Positions 34,376-42,419 of a DNA stretch of 56,061 nucleotides are shown here, one piece after another. The DNA is taken from positions 1 through 56,061 of the forward strand of contig CAZYUT010000002.1 in NCBI GenBank assembly GCA_964650735.1, read 5' to 3'. The position numbers were made by a program, and so were the translations under genes. The stretch comes from Dichotomicrobium sp964650735. GTDB lineage: Bacteria > Pseudomonadota > Alphaproteobacteria > Rhizobiales > Rhodomicrobiaceae. The notes under the pieces were generated by a model. That model was not told the origin of the DNA and ran no database searches. It saw only the letters and a program-made list of their open reading frames with translations. Each line of letters begins with the position of its first letter. Within the stretch, counting starts at the first letter, position 1.

Positions 34376-35371
34376 GTGGAAATCGTGCGCGAATGGCGGA
34401 ACCGGCCGGCGGAAACGCGCGGCGCGGCTCTGGCGATCGGAAACTTCGACGGCGTGCATCGCGGGCACCAGGCTTTGCTCGCGCGCGCTCAGCAGATTGC
34501 CCGGGAGCGCGGCGGGCCGGCCGGGGCAATCGTGTTCGAGCCGCATCCGCGCAGATTTTTCCAGCCTGATCGCGCGTTCTTTGAACTTACGCCTTTGCCG
34601 CGCAAGCTGCGCCTGTTGGAGCTGTTTGGGCTCGATGTCGCGGCGGTGGTGCGCTTTGACGCAACGCTGGCAGGTTTGGCGGCCGAAGACTTCGTGCAGC
34701 AGGTGCTGGTTGACGGGCTTCAGGTGGGCCACGCCGTCGCGGGCTACAACTTCTTCTTCGGCCATGGGCGCGGCGGCAACCCGGCGGTGTTGCAGGAGCT
34801 TTGCGCGCAGGCGGGAATCGGCGTCGAGATCGTCGAGGCGGTCGGCGGCGCGGGCGAGACCTTTTCCTCGACGAGGGCGCGCGAGTGCCTTGCCGAGGGC
34901 GACCCGCGCGGCGCGGCTGAGGTGCTCGGCTACTGGTGGCGCGTCATCGGCGAGGTGACGGGCGGCGCGCGCCGGGGCCGCGATCTCGGCTTTCCTACCG
35001 CGAACATCACTCTTGCGGAAAGCCAGGCGCTGCGACACGGCATCTACGCGGTGCGCGTGCATGTCGACGGCGAAATCCGCCACGGCGCGGCTTATCTCGG
35101 CACGCGCCCGACCTTCGACGACGGCCCAGCGGTTCTGGAGACCTTCCTGCTCGACTACGATGGCGACCTCTACGGCAAGCGGCTGGAGGTCGAGTTCATC
35201 GAATACATTCGCGACGACGCGCGTTTCCCGGATGCGGATTCGCTCGTGGAGCAGATGCGCATCGACTGCGAGAAGACCGCCAAGATCCTTCGGGAAGTCG
35301 ACGCGAACGACCCGATGCTCGCCTATCCACTCGGCCGCGCCATTGCCGCGCACAGCTTTGGCGTCGCGTAG
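34376..35371 (+). CDS. ribF: bifunctional riboflavin kinase/FAD synthetase
   Basis: Makes FMN from riboflavin and FAD from FMN. The 331-residue protein starts at GTG 34376 after GAGGAGG. The N-terminal adenylyltransferase domain has the nucleotidyl-transferase motif IGNFDGVHRGHQALL (residues 21-35) and later AGYNFFFGHGRGGN and TFSSTRARECL. The C-terminal kinase barrel begins about residue 185 (GARRGRDLGFPTANITL) and contains GAAYLGTRPTFDDGPAVLET. Last of three plus-strand genes (HAD, MaoC, ribF) with short spacers; converges within 1 bp on the methyltransferase gene. Confidence 0.96.
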   Translation: MEIVREWRNRPAETRGAALAIGNFDGVHRGHQALLARAQQIARERGGPAGAIVFEPHPRRFFQPDRAFFELTPLPRKLRLLELFGLDVAAVVRFDATLAGLAAEDFVQQVLVDGLQVGHAVAGYNFFFGHGRGGNPAVLQELCAQAGIGVEIVEAVGGAGETFSSTRARECLAEGDPRGAAEVLGYWWRVIGEVTGGARRGRDLGFPTANITLAESQALRHGIYAVRVHVDGEIRHGAAYLGTRPTFDDGPAVLETFLLDYDGDLYGKRLEVEFIEYIRDDARFPDADSLVEQMRIDCEKTAKILREVDANDPMLAYPLGRAIAAHSFGVA

Positions 35372-35372
35372 G

Positions 35373-35882
35373 TCAGGCGCTTGCGCGGCGCGGCTGCAGG
35401 GCGTGGTCCTCCACACGGATGCGATAGGCGAGCAGCGCGAGGTTGGCCGCGCCGAAAACCAGTGCCACCCATTCCAGCCCCAGGATCAGCGGCACTAGCG
35501 GGATTTCCAGCGCCACGACAAGATAATTGGGGTGCCGCACAAAGCGGAACGGCCCACCGGCGATAAGCGGCGCATCCGGCACAGTGATGATCCGCGTCGT
35601 CCAGTAGGGCCCGAGCGTGGCGATCACCCAGACGCGCGCGGCCTGAACCAGCACGAAAGCGCCGAGCAGCAGCCACGGCACTGGCGGCGACGGCGCGGTG
35701 AGCACGGCCAGCGTGATGAGCCAGCTCGCATGGAGGAGTACCAACAGCGGATAGTGCTCCGCGCCGATCTCCCGCCCGCCGCGCGCAAGCAGCGCCTTCG
35801 TATTGCGCCGCGCATAGGCCAGTTCCGCGAGCCGCTGCACGACTAGCCAGCCGATCAGGATATAGGCCCAGCCGAAACTCAT
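35373..35882 (-). CDS. isoprenylcysteine methyltransferase-like (ICMT/PEMT family) membrane methyltransferase
   Basis: A 169-residue membrane protein with four or five hydrophobic helices. The SAM-binding C-terminus shows GPFRFVRHPNYLVVALEIPL (residues 110-129) and the paired Arg155/Glu158 of YRIRVEDHAL, both standard for the family. Its ATG overlaps the stop of the type III polyketide synthase gene by 4 bp. Known precedents (BpsB with BpsA in Bacillus subtilis) use such a membrane enzyme to O-methylate alkylpyrones made by the neighbouring type III synthase, so this is very probably the tailoring enzyme. The product itself is not predictable. Confidence 0.9.
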   Translation of the reverse strand: MSFGWAYILIGWLVVQRLAELAYARRNTKALLARGGREIGAEHYPLLVLLHASWLITLAVLTAPSPPVPWLLLGAFVLVQAARVWVIATLGPYWTTRIITVPDAPLIAGGPFRFVRHPNYLVVALEIPLVPLILGLEWVALVFGAANLALLAYRIRVEDHALQPRRASA

Positions 35883-37000
35883 GCTGCCTCGCCATTCAGC
35901 GTCACGAGCTGGAAGGCGCCGGTGAAGCCTGGCCCGAGCGCCGTCATCAGGAGCTGCCCGCCCGTGCCGCGCCTGCGCAGCTCATCCAGTACGAACAGCA
36001 CGGTTGGCGCTGACATATTGCCATAGCCGCGCAAAACATCCCGTTCGGCATCCAGCCCGCCGCGGTCCAGCGCGAACACGTCTTCCAGCGCATCCAGCAC
36101 CTTCACCCCGCCAGGGTGACAACAGGGCCGGTCGATCGCGCCACGGTCCACGCCAGCGCGCTCCAGAAAGCTGGTCATGGCATCGTTGAACGCTCCGGCG
36201 ACGATCTGCGGAATATCGCGGTGGAAGATCACGTCGAAGCCCTGATCGTCGACATCCCAGCCCATGACGTTGAGCGTGTTCTGCCAGAGGTGCTCGCCGC
36301 CTGCGCCCAGCGCGCCGAGCGGCTGGCCGCCCGCCCCCTCGGTCGAGAGCACTGCCGCCGCCGCGCCGTCGCCGAACAGCGCCGTCGCCACCAGGTTGCT
36401 TTTCGTCAGCCGGTCATAGCGGAAGGCCAGCGTGCACAGCTCGACCACGATCAGCAGGCAGCGCGACCCCGGCGCCGCCGCCGCCATCTGCTTTGCCCGG
36501 GTCATGCCAAGAACGCCGCCGGCGCAACCCAGCCCGAACAATGGCAGGCGCTGGATATCGGCGCGAAACGGCATGATGTTCATCAATCGGGCCTCGATCG
36601 ACGGCGTCGCGATCCCGGTTGAACTCACGAACACGATCGAATCGATGTCCCCCGCCGCCAGACCGGCATCTGTCAGCGCGCGTTCGGCGGCCTGCTGCGC
36701 CAGCCAGGTGGCGTGCGTCTCGTAAAGCCGGGTCTTGTCGGCAATGCCGGCAGGGGCGTTGAACCAATCCAGCGGCTGGCAGGCATAGCGCGTGTCGATC
36801 TGAGCGTTGGTGTAGACACTCTCCAGCGTCTCGAACAGGCTCGTGCGCCCGCCAAAGATGCGCCGTGCATTTGCGATCACGACCGCCTGATCGAAACAGT
36901 GCTCAGGAACCGCCGTCGCAAGGCCCAGCACATGGGTTTGCGTCTGCTGAAGACCATCACGAGGCCTCAAAACCTCAACGCGCGGGATTTCGTCGTACAT
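35879..37000 (-). CDS. type III polyketide synthase (chalcone/alkylpyrone synthase family)
   Basis: Homodimeric ketosynthase that extends an acyl-CoA starter with malonyl-CoA and cyclises it to pyrones or resorcinols. The start at 37000 has GGAG 5 nt upstream; 20 extra in-frame codons lie before it. The 373-residue protein keeps the catalytic triad: Cys159 in LPLFGLGCAGGVLGM, His295 in DRPCCHPGGVK, Asn328 in GYGNMSAPTVLFVL, and the GFG-like loop TALGPGFTGAF. The N-terminus resembles the bacterial alkylpyrone group (VLGLATAVPEH). First gene of a two-gene operon with the methyltransferase and divergent from ssb. Confidence 0.94.
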   Translation of the reverse strand: MYDEIPRVEVLRPRDGLQQTQTHVLGLATAVPEHCFDQAVVIANARRIFGGRTSLFETLESVYTNAQIDTRYACQPLDWFNAPAGIADKTRLYETHATWLAQQAAERALTDAGLAAGDIDSIVFVSSTGIATPSIEARLMNIMPFRADIQRLPLFGLGCAGGVLGMTRAKQMAAAAPGSRCLLIVVELCTLAFRYDRLTKSNLVATALFGDGAAAAVLSTEGAGGQPLGALGAGGEHLWQNTLNVMGWDVDDQGFDVIFHRDIPQIVAGAFNDAMTSFLERAGVDRGAIDRPCCHPGGVKVLDALEDVFALDRGGLDAERDVLRGYGNMSAPTVLFVLDELRRRGTGGQLLMTALGPGFTGAFQLVTLNGEAA

Positions 37001-37096
37001 CAAGGCTCCATTTTTCTCGGGCACACGCATTACGCGGCTCGCTGTGCTGAGGTGCTTCAACTTGTCGTGAACTCACGTCATACGCCAGCGCGCATG

Positions 37097-37134
37097 TTGA
37101 CATAGGCCCGGCGCAAACAGAACATTGACGGAAC
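37097..37134 (+). promoter_or_regulatory. ssb promoter with overlapping LexA (SOS) box
   Basis: A perfect -35 TTGACA (37097-37102) is followed after 17 bp by a weak -10 GAACAT (37120-37125). GAAC-N7-GAAC (37120-37123 and 37131-37134) overlaps the -10. The direct repeat GTTC-N7-GTTC, read on the other strand, is the LexA box of alphaproteobacteria, and ssb is a common SOS target there. It lies 155 bp before the ssb ATG and 119 bp before the divergent polyketide synthase ATG, so either or both could be controlled. Confidence 0.68.
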
Positions 37135-37289
37135 ATCTGTGCGCCACGCCAGCTGCCCCGCGCTGCATTGCGTGGACGTGTGGAAAACAAGCTGGTGCAG
37201 TAGCTGGCACGCGTTTCGCACAGTAGCATGGCAGCCGATGTGGTGCGCATCACGCTCGCTGCTGACACGTTCGTTGGAAAGGACAAGCG

Positions 37290-37787
37290 ATGGCCGGTTC
37301 CGTCAACAAAGTCATTTTGGTCGGCAATCTCGGCGCCGACCCGGAAATCCGCCACACGCAGGATGGCCGCCCGATCGCGAATCTGCGCGTGGCAACCTCG
37401 GAGAATTGGCGCGACCGGAACACCGGCGAGCGCCGCGAAAAGACCGAGTGGCACAATGTCGCGATCTTCAACGAGGGCCTTTGCAAGATCGCCGAGCAGT
37501 ATCTGCGCAAGGGCTCGAAGGTCTACATCGAGGGGCAGCTCCAGACCCGCAAATGGCAGGACCGCGACGGCAACGACCGGTACACGACCGAAGTGGTTCT
37601 GCAGGGCTACAACGGCGCGCTGACCATGCTCGACGGGCGAAACGGTATGGGCGCTGGCTCCGGGTCGGGCATGAACGAGAGCGATCAGCGCGGCTATGAA
37701 AGCAGTCCCGGAGGAGGTTCGCGCGGCGGCAGCCGGCAACCGGCAGAGAATTTCGATCAAGATCTCGACGACGAAATCCCGTTCTGA
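37290..37787 (+). CDS. ssb: single-stranded DNA-binding protein
   Basis: Coats single-stranded DNA in replication, recombination and repair. The 165-residue protein has the OB fold at residues 1-110 (SVNKVILVGNLGADPEIRHT; TEWHNVAIFNEGLCKIAEQY). A Gly/Ser/Asn-rich linker follows, and the protein-interaction tip DLDDEIPF is intact. AAGGA precedes the ATG. In many alphaproteobacteria uvrA is divergent from ssb; here the polyketide synthase operon takes that place. Converges on the DUF924 gene with 3 bp between stops. Confidence 0.97.
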   Translation: MAGSVNKVILVGNLGADPEIRHTQDGRPIANLRVATSENWRDRNTGERREKTEWHNVAIFNEGLCKIAEQYLRKGSKVYIEGQLQTRKWQDRDGNDRYTTEVVLQGYNGALTMLDGRNGMGAGSGSGMNESDQRGYESSPGGGSRGGSRQPAENFDQDLDDEIPF

Positions 37788-37790
37788 TCG

Positions 37791-38348
37791 CTACCACTGC
37801 GTCTCGCGTGCGGCGAGGAAGGCCTTTTCCTCCGGAGTCGACTTCCGGGCAAGCGCGACGTTGCGCTGCGGAAAGCGGCCGAACCGGTCGATCACGTCTT
37901 TGTGCTCTCGAGCGAATGCGGTGTATTGCGCGTTGCCCAGCGCGCTAATAAGGGCGAACGCGCGCGCCTGGTCGGCCGGATCCTCGCTGTGCTCGAACGG
38001 CAGGTAGACAAACAAGCGCTCATCCACCCCGAGCGCGGCATCGAACCCGCGATTGATCGCATAATCGGCCAATTGCCGCGCATTCACGTCCGTGGCGAAG
38101 GCCGCCGCAGTCCCGCGAAACATGTTGCGCGGGAACTGATCGAGCACCAGCACAGCGGCGAGCACCCCGCGCGGCGTTTCCAACCATGCCTCCGGGACGC
38201 TTTGCCGCAGGCCGTGATACAGGCCTAGAAACCGTCCGCTGATCTGCTGGTCGAGCGTCTGGTCGCGCCACCACTGCCCGGGCGTCAGTTCCTGGAACCA
38301 GAAGCGGAGCACATCGGCCGCTTCCCCGGGCATCCGTTGTTTGGTCAT
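37791..38348 (-). CDS. DUF924-family protein
   Basis: A 185-residue all-helical protein of the DUF924 family. Family blocks are seen at the N-terminus (VLRFWFQELTPGQWWRDQTL), in the middle (VLVLDQFPRNMFRGTAAAFA), then FVYLPFEHSEDPADQARAFA, and near the end IDRFGRFPQRNVALARKSTP. The fold is TPR-like and the function is unknown. AAAGGA lies upstream of the ATG. Ends 3 bp from the convergent ssb stop and follows the glycosyltransferase-like gene by 9 bp, so those two are probably one transcript. Confidence 0.9.
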   Translation of the reverse strand: MTKQRMPGEAADVLRFWFQELTPGQWWRDQTLDQQISGRFLGLYHGLRQSVPEAWLETPRGVLAAVLVLDQFPRNMFRGTAAAFATDVNARQLADYAINRGFDAALGVDERLFVYLPFEHSEDPADQARAFALISALGNAQYTAFAREHKDVIDRFGRFPQRNVALARKSTPEEKAFLAARETQW

Positions 38349-38357
38349 CCGTTTCCT

Positions 38358-39512
38358 TTAAAGACCAAGAGTCTGCAGTTGCGCGGCGGTGATCCCCTCG
38401 ATGTCGAAGTGGGTTATGGCGATCCGGCGGCTTTCTTTGGCGTAACGCGGGATCAGGTCGGGTCGGCGCAACAGGCTCATCAGCGCGCCTGCCAACGCCT
38501 CGGCATCGCCCGATGCAAACCTAATGCCGTTCACATCGGGCTGCACCGCCTGCCACCGCGCCGGCACATCCGCGCTGATGAGCGGCCGGCCGATCGCCAG
38601 CGCATGGCTGATCTCACCCGGCAAGCACGGCGTCTGATCGGGAAACACAACGGCATGCGCCCGGGCCAACAGCCGCGTAACGTCCTCGCGCGGCCCAAGG
38701 TAACGCACGACGCCCCGATGCGCCTTCATCAACCCCAGCAACGCGCCTGATGGCTCCTCGCCCGGCGGCGTCACTACGATGTGAACCGCGCCGCCACTGC
38801 GCGGCTGCAACCGCCGCGCGCTCTCGCAATAAAGCGCGATGCCCGGCTCACTCCCCCGATAGGCAACCGCCAGGAACACCATGCCCTTGGTTAGCGGCGC
38901 GAGCGGCATATGCGAGACACGCGAGAGGTCAACGCCCGGCCCCGCTACGAAAACCGGCTCCAGCACTGGCGGCATCAGGCTGCGCCCGTCGACGACCGGG
39001 TCGCGGTCCAACCCCGGTACGATCGCCCCGTCGCAACGCGAGAGCAGCGCAGCGCATTCCCGCCGGAGCCGCCCGTCACAGCAACCCGGGGCCAGCGCCT
39101 GCGCGATCTCCGGAAACGCCGCCACGATCCGCCCGACCGCCGCGCGCGCCGCCGCGGCGATCGCCAACCGCCCGGCCGGCCACGACAGCGCCACCAGCAC
39201 ATCCGGGCCAAGGCTTGTCAGCGCCAGCGACAGTTCGCGGACGTTGTGTTTGTGGCGCCCGCCTGCTGGCAGTCTCATCGGCTCGATCCCGAGCGCGGAC
39301 AGCGCGCGGAAGGTCTCGCCATCGCCTGAGCAGAAGCAGAATGCTTCATGCCCCCGGGCCTGCGCCTCGCGGATGAGCCGCGCCTGGGCCATGATCTCGC
39401 CGGCGGCATCAGCGACGAAGACGACGCGCTGCTGTGCCGGCAGGGCGCCGGCCGTAAGTTCGTGGCGACTGCTCGCCGCGGCGAACTCCAAACGCGGGAT
39501 TTGTCCAGACAT
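38358..39512 (-). CDS. glycosyltransferase-like protein (GT-B fold, GT4 type)
   Basis: A 384-residue protein with two Rossmann-like halves. The N-terminal half has VVFVADAAGEIMAQARLIRE; the C-terminal half has the donor-sugar region VRYLGPREDVTRLLARAHAV and then FPDQTPCLPGEISHALAIGR, where a Glu near 310 plays the GT4 acceptor role, and ISADVPARWQAVQPDVNGIR. No membrane segment or signal peptide. Donor and acceptor are unknown, and no other cell-surface sugar genes flank it. It precedes DUF924 closely and follows the extensin-like gene. Confidence 0.72.
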   Translation of the reverse strand: MSGQIPRLEFAAASSRHELTAGALPAQQRVVFVADAAGEIMAQARLIREAQARGHEAFCFCSGDGETFRALSALGIEPMRLPAGGRHKHNVRELSLALTSLGPDVLVALSWPAGRLAIAAAARAAVGRIVAAFPEIAQALAPGCCDGRLRRECAALLSRCDGAIVPGLDRDPVVDGRSLMPPVLEPVFVAGPGVDLSRVSHMPLAPLTKGMVFLAVAYRGSEPGIALYCESARRLQPRSGGAVHIVVTPPGEEPSGALLGLMKAHRGVVRYLGPREDVTRLLARAHAVVFPDQTPCLPGEISHALAIGRPLISADVPARWQAVQPDVNGIRFASGDAEALAGALMSLLRRPDLIPRYAKESRRIAITHFDIEGITAAQLQTLGL

Positions 39513-39579
39513 GCGCGCTGCCCCATCTGCGAATCAAGCGCTCGTAGGGAGTTTAGCAGATTTCGCCGCAACGCCTGGC

Positions 39580-40281
39580 CTACTCGCAGATGCCGCCGCT
39601 GCCGATGTCGAAATGGAAGTGATTGGCGTGCGCTTCGTTCGCGCGGGGCCCCAGCACGGTGTCGAAAATCTGGCATGCGCCGGTATGGATATCGCGCAGG
39701 AAGGCCGCGCGCTCGTCATCGCCCGGCCAGTGCTCCAGCACGGTGACGACTTGCCCGTCGGCGGTCTGAAACGCTGCAATGTCGATCGCTTTGGCCAACG
39801 CATGCTGGCTGATGCGCGTGTCCGGCGCATTGTAGCGGCGGCGGCAGCTATACGATCCCATTAACCGGATTTTGGCGATGGGCGATCCCAGCCGGGCGGT
39901 CGCGGTGGGCTGCAGCACCCGGTCCACCCAGTCGCGAAAGCGCATGGCGATGCCGCAGGTGAGGGTCGCCGCCGGCACCAGTTCCAGCGCCGATTCGCCG
40001 GGCAGCGCGCGCAGCGAAACCGGGGCGGGCGCGCCGCACTGCCCCTCCCGGATCGGATCGAGCGGCTCCAGGTCGAAGACCTGTCGCGCCACCACCGCGA
40101 TACAGGCGCGCTGCGCCGCGGCGATCTCCTCGGGCAGCCATTCCTTCGGGCCTTCGGTAATCGCCGGCGCGCCCCAGGCACTCGGCAATGTTCGCTTGGC
40201 CGGCAGTTCGGGTATCGTCCCGGCGAACGCGGCCTGGGCCGCGCACAAGCTCATCACCCCGATCACAACGAGCCAGCTCAT
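39580..40281 (-). CDS. exported extensin-like C-terminal domain protein
   Basis: A 233-residue protein from the ATG at 40281 (GGAGCAGGA just upstream). Residues 1-20 are a signal peptide ending AQAAFA. The Extensin-like_C domain follows, with paired Cys (RACIAV, GQCGAP, TLTCGIAM, GSYSCRRR, GACQIFD, GGICE) and the metalloprotease-like motif RISQHALAKAIDIAAF with HANHFHFDIG. These are the H-x6-D and H-x-H ligands of M15-like peptidases. It is probably a periplasmic peptidoglycan enzyme. It is distinct from the M15 peptidase at 8010, which has the same ligand logic but no Cys pairs. Confidence 0.9.
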   Translation of the reverse strand: MSWLVVIGVMSLCAAQAAFAGTIPELPAKRTLPSAWGAPAITEGPKEWLPEEIAAAQRACIAVVARQVFDLEPLDPIREGQCGAPAPVSLRALPGESALELVPAATLTCGIAMRFRDWVDRVLQPTATARLGSPIAKIRLMGSYSCRRRYNAPDTRISQHALAKAIDIAAFQTADGQVVTVLEHWPGDDERAAFLRDIHTGACQIFDTVLGPRANEAHANHFHFDIGSGGICE

Positions 40282-40403
40282 GAAATCCTGCTCCCCGATT
40301 TGGTCTGCTCGTGCAATGTGATAAGCAAACCCCGGCGCGCCGGGAATGATCCCGCCCGGACGCATCTTCGATTTTCACAGCACAAACAGGAGATCATGGC
40401 CTT

Positions 40404-41498
40404 ATGCCGTCATCAGCGGAACCGCCCAGCACGCAGGACGTCATCTGCCGCGAGGACAATCGCGCCGGGATCGTCATCCTCAACCGGCCGAAGGCGCTGA
40501 ATGCGCTGTCGATTGATATGGTTCGCGAGATTGAGGCCCACCGCCTCAAATGGGCGAAAAACCCGCATATTTACGGCGTCATTCAGCGCGCGCATGACGA
40601 CGGCGCCTTTTGCGCGGGCGGCGATGTGAAGGCGATCTACAATCTGCGCGACACCGGCGGGCAAGCCGGCATCAACTTCTACAGGGAGGAATACCAGCAC
40701 AACTGGACGCTGCAGCGTTTCATCAAGCCGACCGTCTCGCTCATCAATGGCGTATGCATGGGCGGCGGCGTCGGCATCAGCCTCCACGGTACTCATCGGG
40801 TGGCGGGGCAAGGCTATAAACTGGCCATGCCAGAAACGATCATTGGTCTGTTTCCCGATGTCGGCGGCAGCTATTTCCTGCCGCAAATCCCCGGCCGCCT
40901 CGGCCTTTACATGGGCCTGACCGGCGCGGTTGTCGGACCTGCGGACGGCTACCGGCTTGGGCTCGCCACCCATTGCATCAGCGCGGACAGGTTCGACGAC
41001 ATACACGCGGCTTTGCGCGAGGCTGAGCCGATCGACCCAGTGCTGGACGAGCTGCACGAGGACCCCGGCGAAGGCCAGCTAACGCGCCTGCGCCCGGCAA
41101 TCGAGCGATGCTTCGCGCCTGGCAGCGTGGAGGAGATTATCGACCGGCTCGAAAGCGAAACCGGCGACATGGCCGAGTGGGGCCGCGAAACCGCGGCGAC
41201 GCTGCGCAAGTGCTCGCCCACTTCGCTGAAGCTGACACTGCGGCTTTACGAAGAAGGCGCGCGGCTGAACAGCCTGAAGGAGTCGCTCAAGCTGGAATTC
41301 CGCTGCGTGGTGCGCTGCCTCCGCGCTGCAGACCACTATGAAGGCGTTCGCGCGAAGATGATTGACAAGGACAACGCTCCACAGTGGCAGCCGGCGCGCC
41401 TTGAAGAGGTCACCGGCGAGATGATCGATGCCTACCTCGCGCCGCTCGAAGACATCCCGGAACTGGAACTTCAGGACCACTGGAGCCTTATCGAGTGA
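40404..41498 (+). CDS. 3-hydroxyisobutyryl-CoA hydrolase (enoyl-CoA hydratase superfamily)
   Basis: Releases 3-hydroxyisobutyrate from its CoA ester in valine breakdown. The 364-residue crotonase-fold protein shows the oxyanion-hole segments FCAGGDVKAIYN (residues 69-80) and NGVCMGGGVGISLHGTHRV. The HIBCH-specific MPETIIGLFPDVGGSYFLP carries Glu144 and Asp152, the acids that distinguish hydrolases from hydratases. The long C-terminal part (SLKLTLRLYEEGARLNSLKE, LEFRCVVRCLR) also fits HIBCH. AGGAG lies about 11 nt before the ATG. No other valine-pathway gene is adjacent. Confidence 0.92.
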   Translation: MPSSAEPPSTQDVICREDNRAGIVILNRPKALNALSIDMVREIEAHRLKWAKNPHIYGVIQRAHDDGAFCAGGDVKAIYNLRDTGGQAGINFYREEYQHNWTLQRFIKPTVSLINGVCMGGGVGISLHGTHRVAGQGYKLAMPETIIGLFPDVGGSYFLPQIPGRLGLYMGLTGAVVGPADGYRLGLATHCISADRFDDIHAALREAEPIDPVLDELHEDPGEGQLTRLRPAIERCFAPGSVEEIIDRLESETGDMAEWGRETAATLRKCSPTSLKLTLRLYEEGARLNSLKESLKLEFRCVVRCLRAADHYEGVRAKMIDKDNAPQWQPARLEEVTGEMIDAYLAPLEDIPELELQDHWSLIE

Positions 41499-41627
41499 GC
41501 GCCCTTGCCCCTGAAATGCAACCTATGTTCATGAAGAAGACCTAAGTGCCCGTATTAAGTGCATTTTAGCTAGTGTGCATTAAACATGACCTCGTTCTGC
41601 ACGGCGTACACCGAACGAGGCAAAGCG

Positions 41628-42137
41628 ATGAACAACACGTTGAATGTATCCCGCCAGGAGCGTCCCGAAGGCGGCGATGCCCTCAAGCCGACCTATCTTG
41701 TAACACTCAAGCTGATTGAAAGACTTCAGCGTCTTTTACTGGATGTGCTTAAAGACGAGCTTGACCGGATTGGCTGCAAGGAAGTCAACAGCGTGCAGGC
41801 TCTTTTGTTATTCAACATCGGCGACATGGAGTTGACCGCTGGCGAAATCCGCACGCGCGGCTTCTACATGGGTTCCAACGTCTCCTACAACCTGAAGAAG
41901 CTGCAGGAGCTAGGGTGCATCGAGCATGAGCGCTCGGAGAGCGACCGGCGCGCCGTGCGGATCCGCCTGACGGAGCGCGGCAAACAGGTGAGCACCATGG
42001 TGAACGAGCTGGTTGAACGCCAGCTGAGCCTCATCGAGAAGGTCGGCGGCATCTCGCAATCCGATCTGGAGGGCATGAACCGGACGCTGCACCGGCTCGA
42101 AAGGTTCTGGACCGATCAGATTCGCTACCGCCTTTGA
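41628..42137 (+). CDS. ldtR: MarR-family transcriptional regulator, LdtR type
   Basis: A 169-residue winged-helix protein. The start at 41628 has GAGG 7 nt upstream. The dimer helix (KLIERLQRLLLDVLKDELDR), the recognition region (LTAGEIRTRGFYMGSNVSYN) and the wing (EHERSESDRRAVRIRLTERG) are seen. The sequence type and the L,D-transpeptidase gene that follows match LdtR, which in Liberibacter and Sinorhizobium activates an L,D-transpeptidase gene and affects osmotic tolerance. Orthology is inferred from context and pattern, not from a computed search. It is unusual in having no acidic or drug-efflux neighbour. Confidence 0.85.
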   Translation: MNNTLNVSRQERPEGGDALKPTYLVTLKLIERLQRLLLDVLKDELDRIGCKEVNSVQALLLFNIGDMELTAGEIRTRGFYMGSNVSYNLKKLQELGCIEHERSESDRRAVRIRLTERGKQVSTMVNELVERQLSLIEKVGGISQSDLEGMNRTLHRLERFWTDQIRYRL

Positions 42138-42419
42138 AGTGGCCCAGGCCCGGCAAGTTTTTCCGGGGACAGCCATCGAGCGGGGGTTGCGCGTTGCAAG
42201 ATGCCAACGCGTGCCGGACAAATTTCGGTCTCAAGCATTTGTCATTTGTATGATAGCGGCGGTGGCCGTAGGTTTTGTGCAATCGCAACTCGTGCGCAGA
42301 GTTGCGCCCGCGGCTTCGGCTCTGCCTATGGAGCCAAGCTGCCGGTCTGGCCGCGCGTCCTGGCGTCACGTGGTCGCAACATTCGCATTGGCGGGAGTTT
42401 GAGGGTTTAGGTGAGGGCA
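42138..42419 (+). other. 282-bp gap between ldtR and the L,D-transpeptidase gene
   Basis: No gene is seen. Being the region upstream of the presumed LdtR target, it should hold the transpeptidase promoter and LdtR site. A T-rich patch is near 42227-42280 (TTTCGG, TTTGTCATTTGTATGATAG). I could not identify an operator repeat by eye. Confidence 0.4.

Noticed and set aside
37139..37289. Additional gene in the synthase/ssb gap
   Set aside because: The frames here are out-of-frame shadows of ssb or lack starts; the gap is better explained as two promoters.
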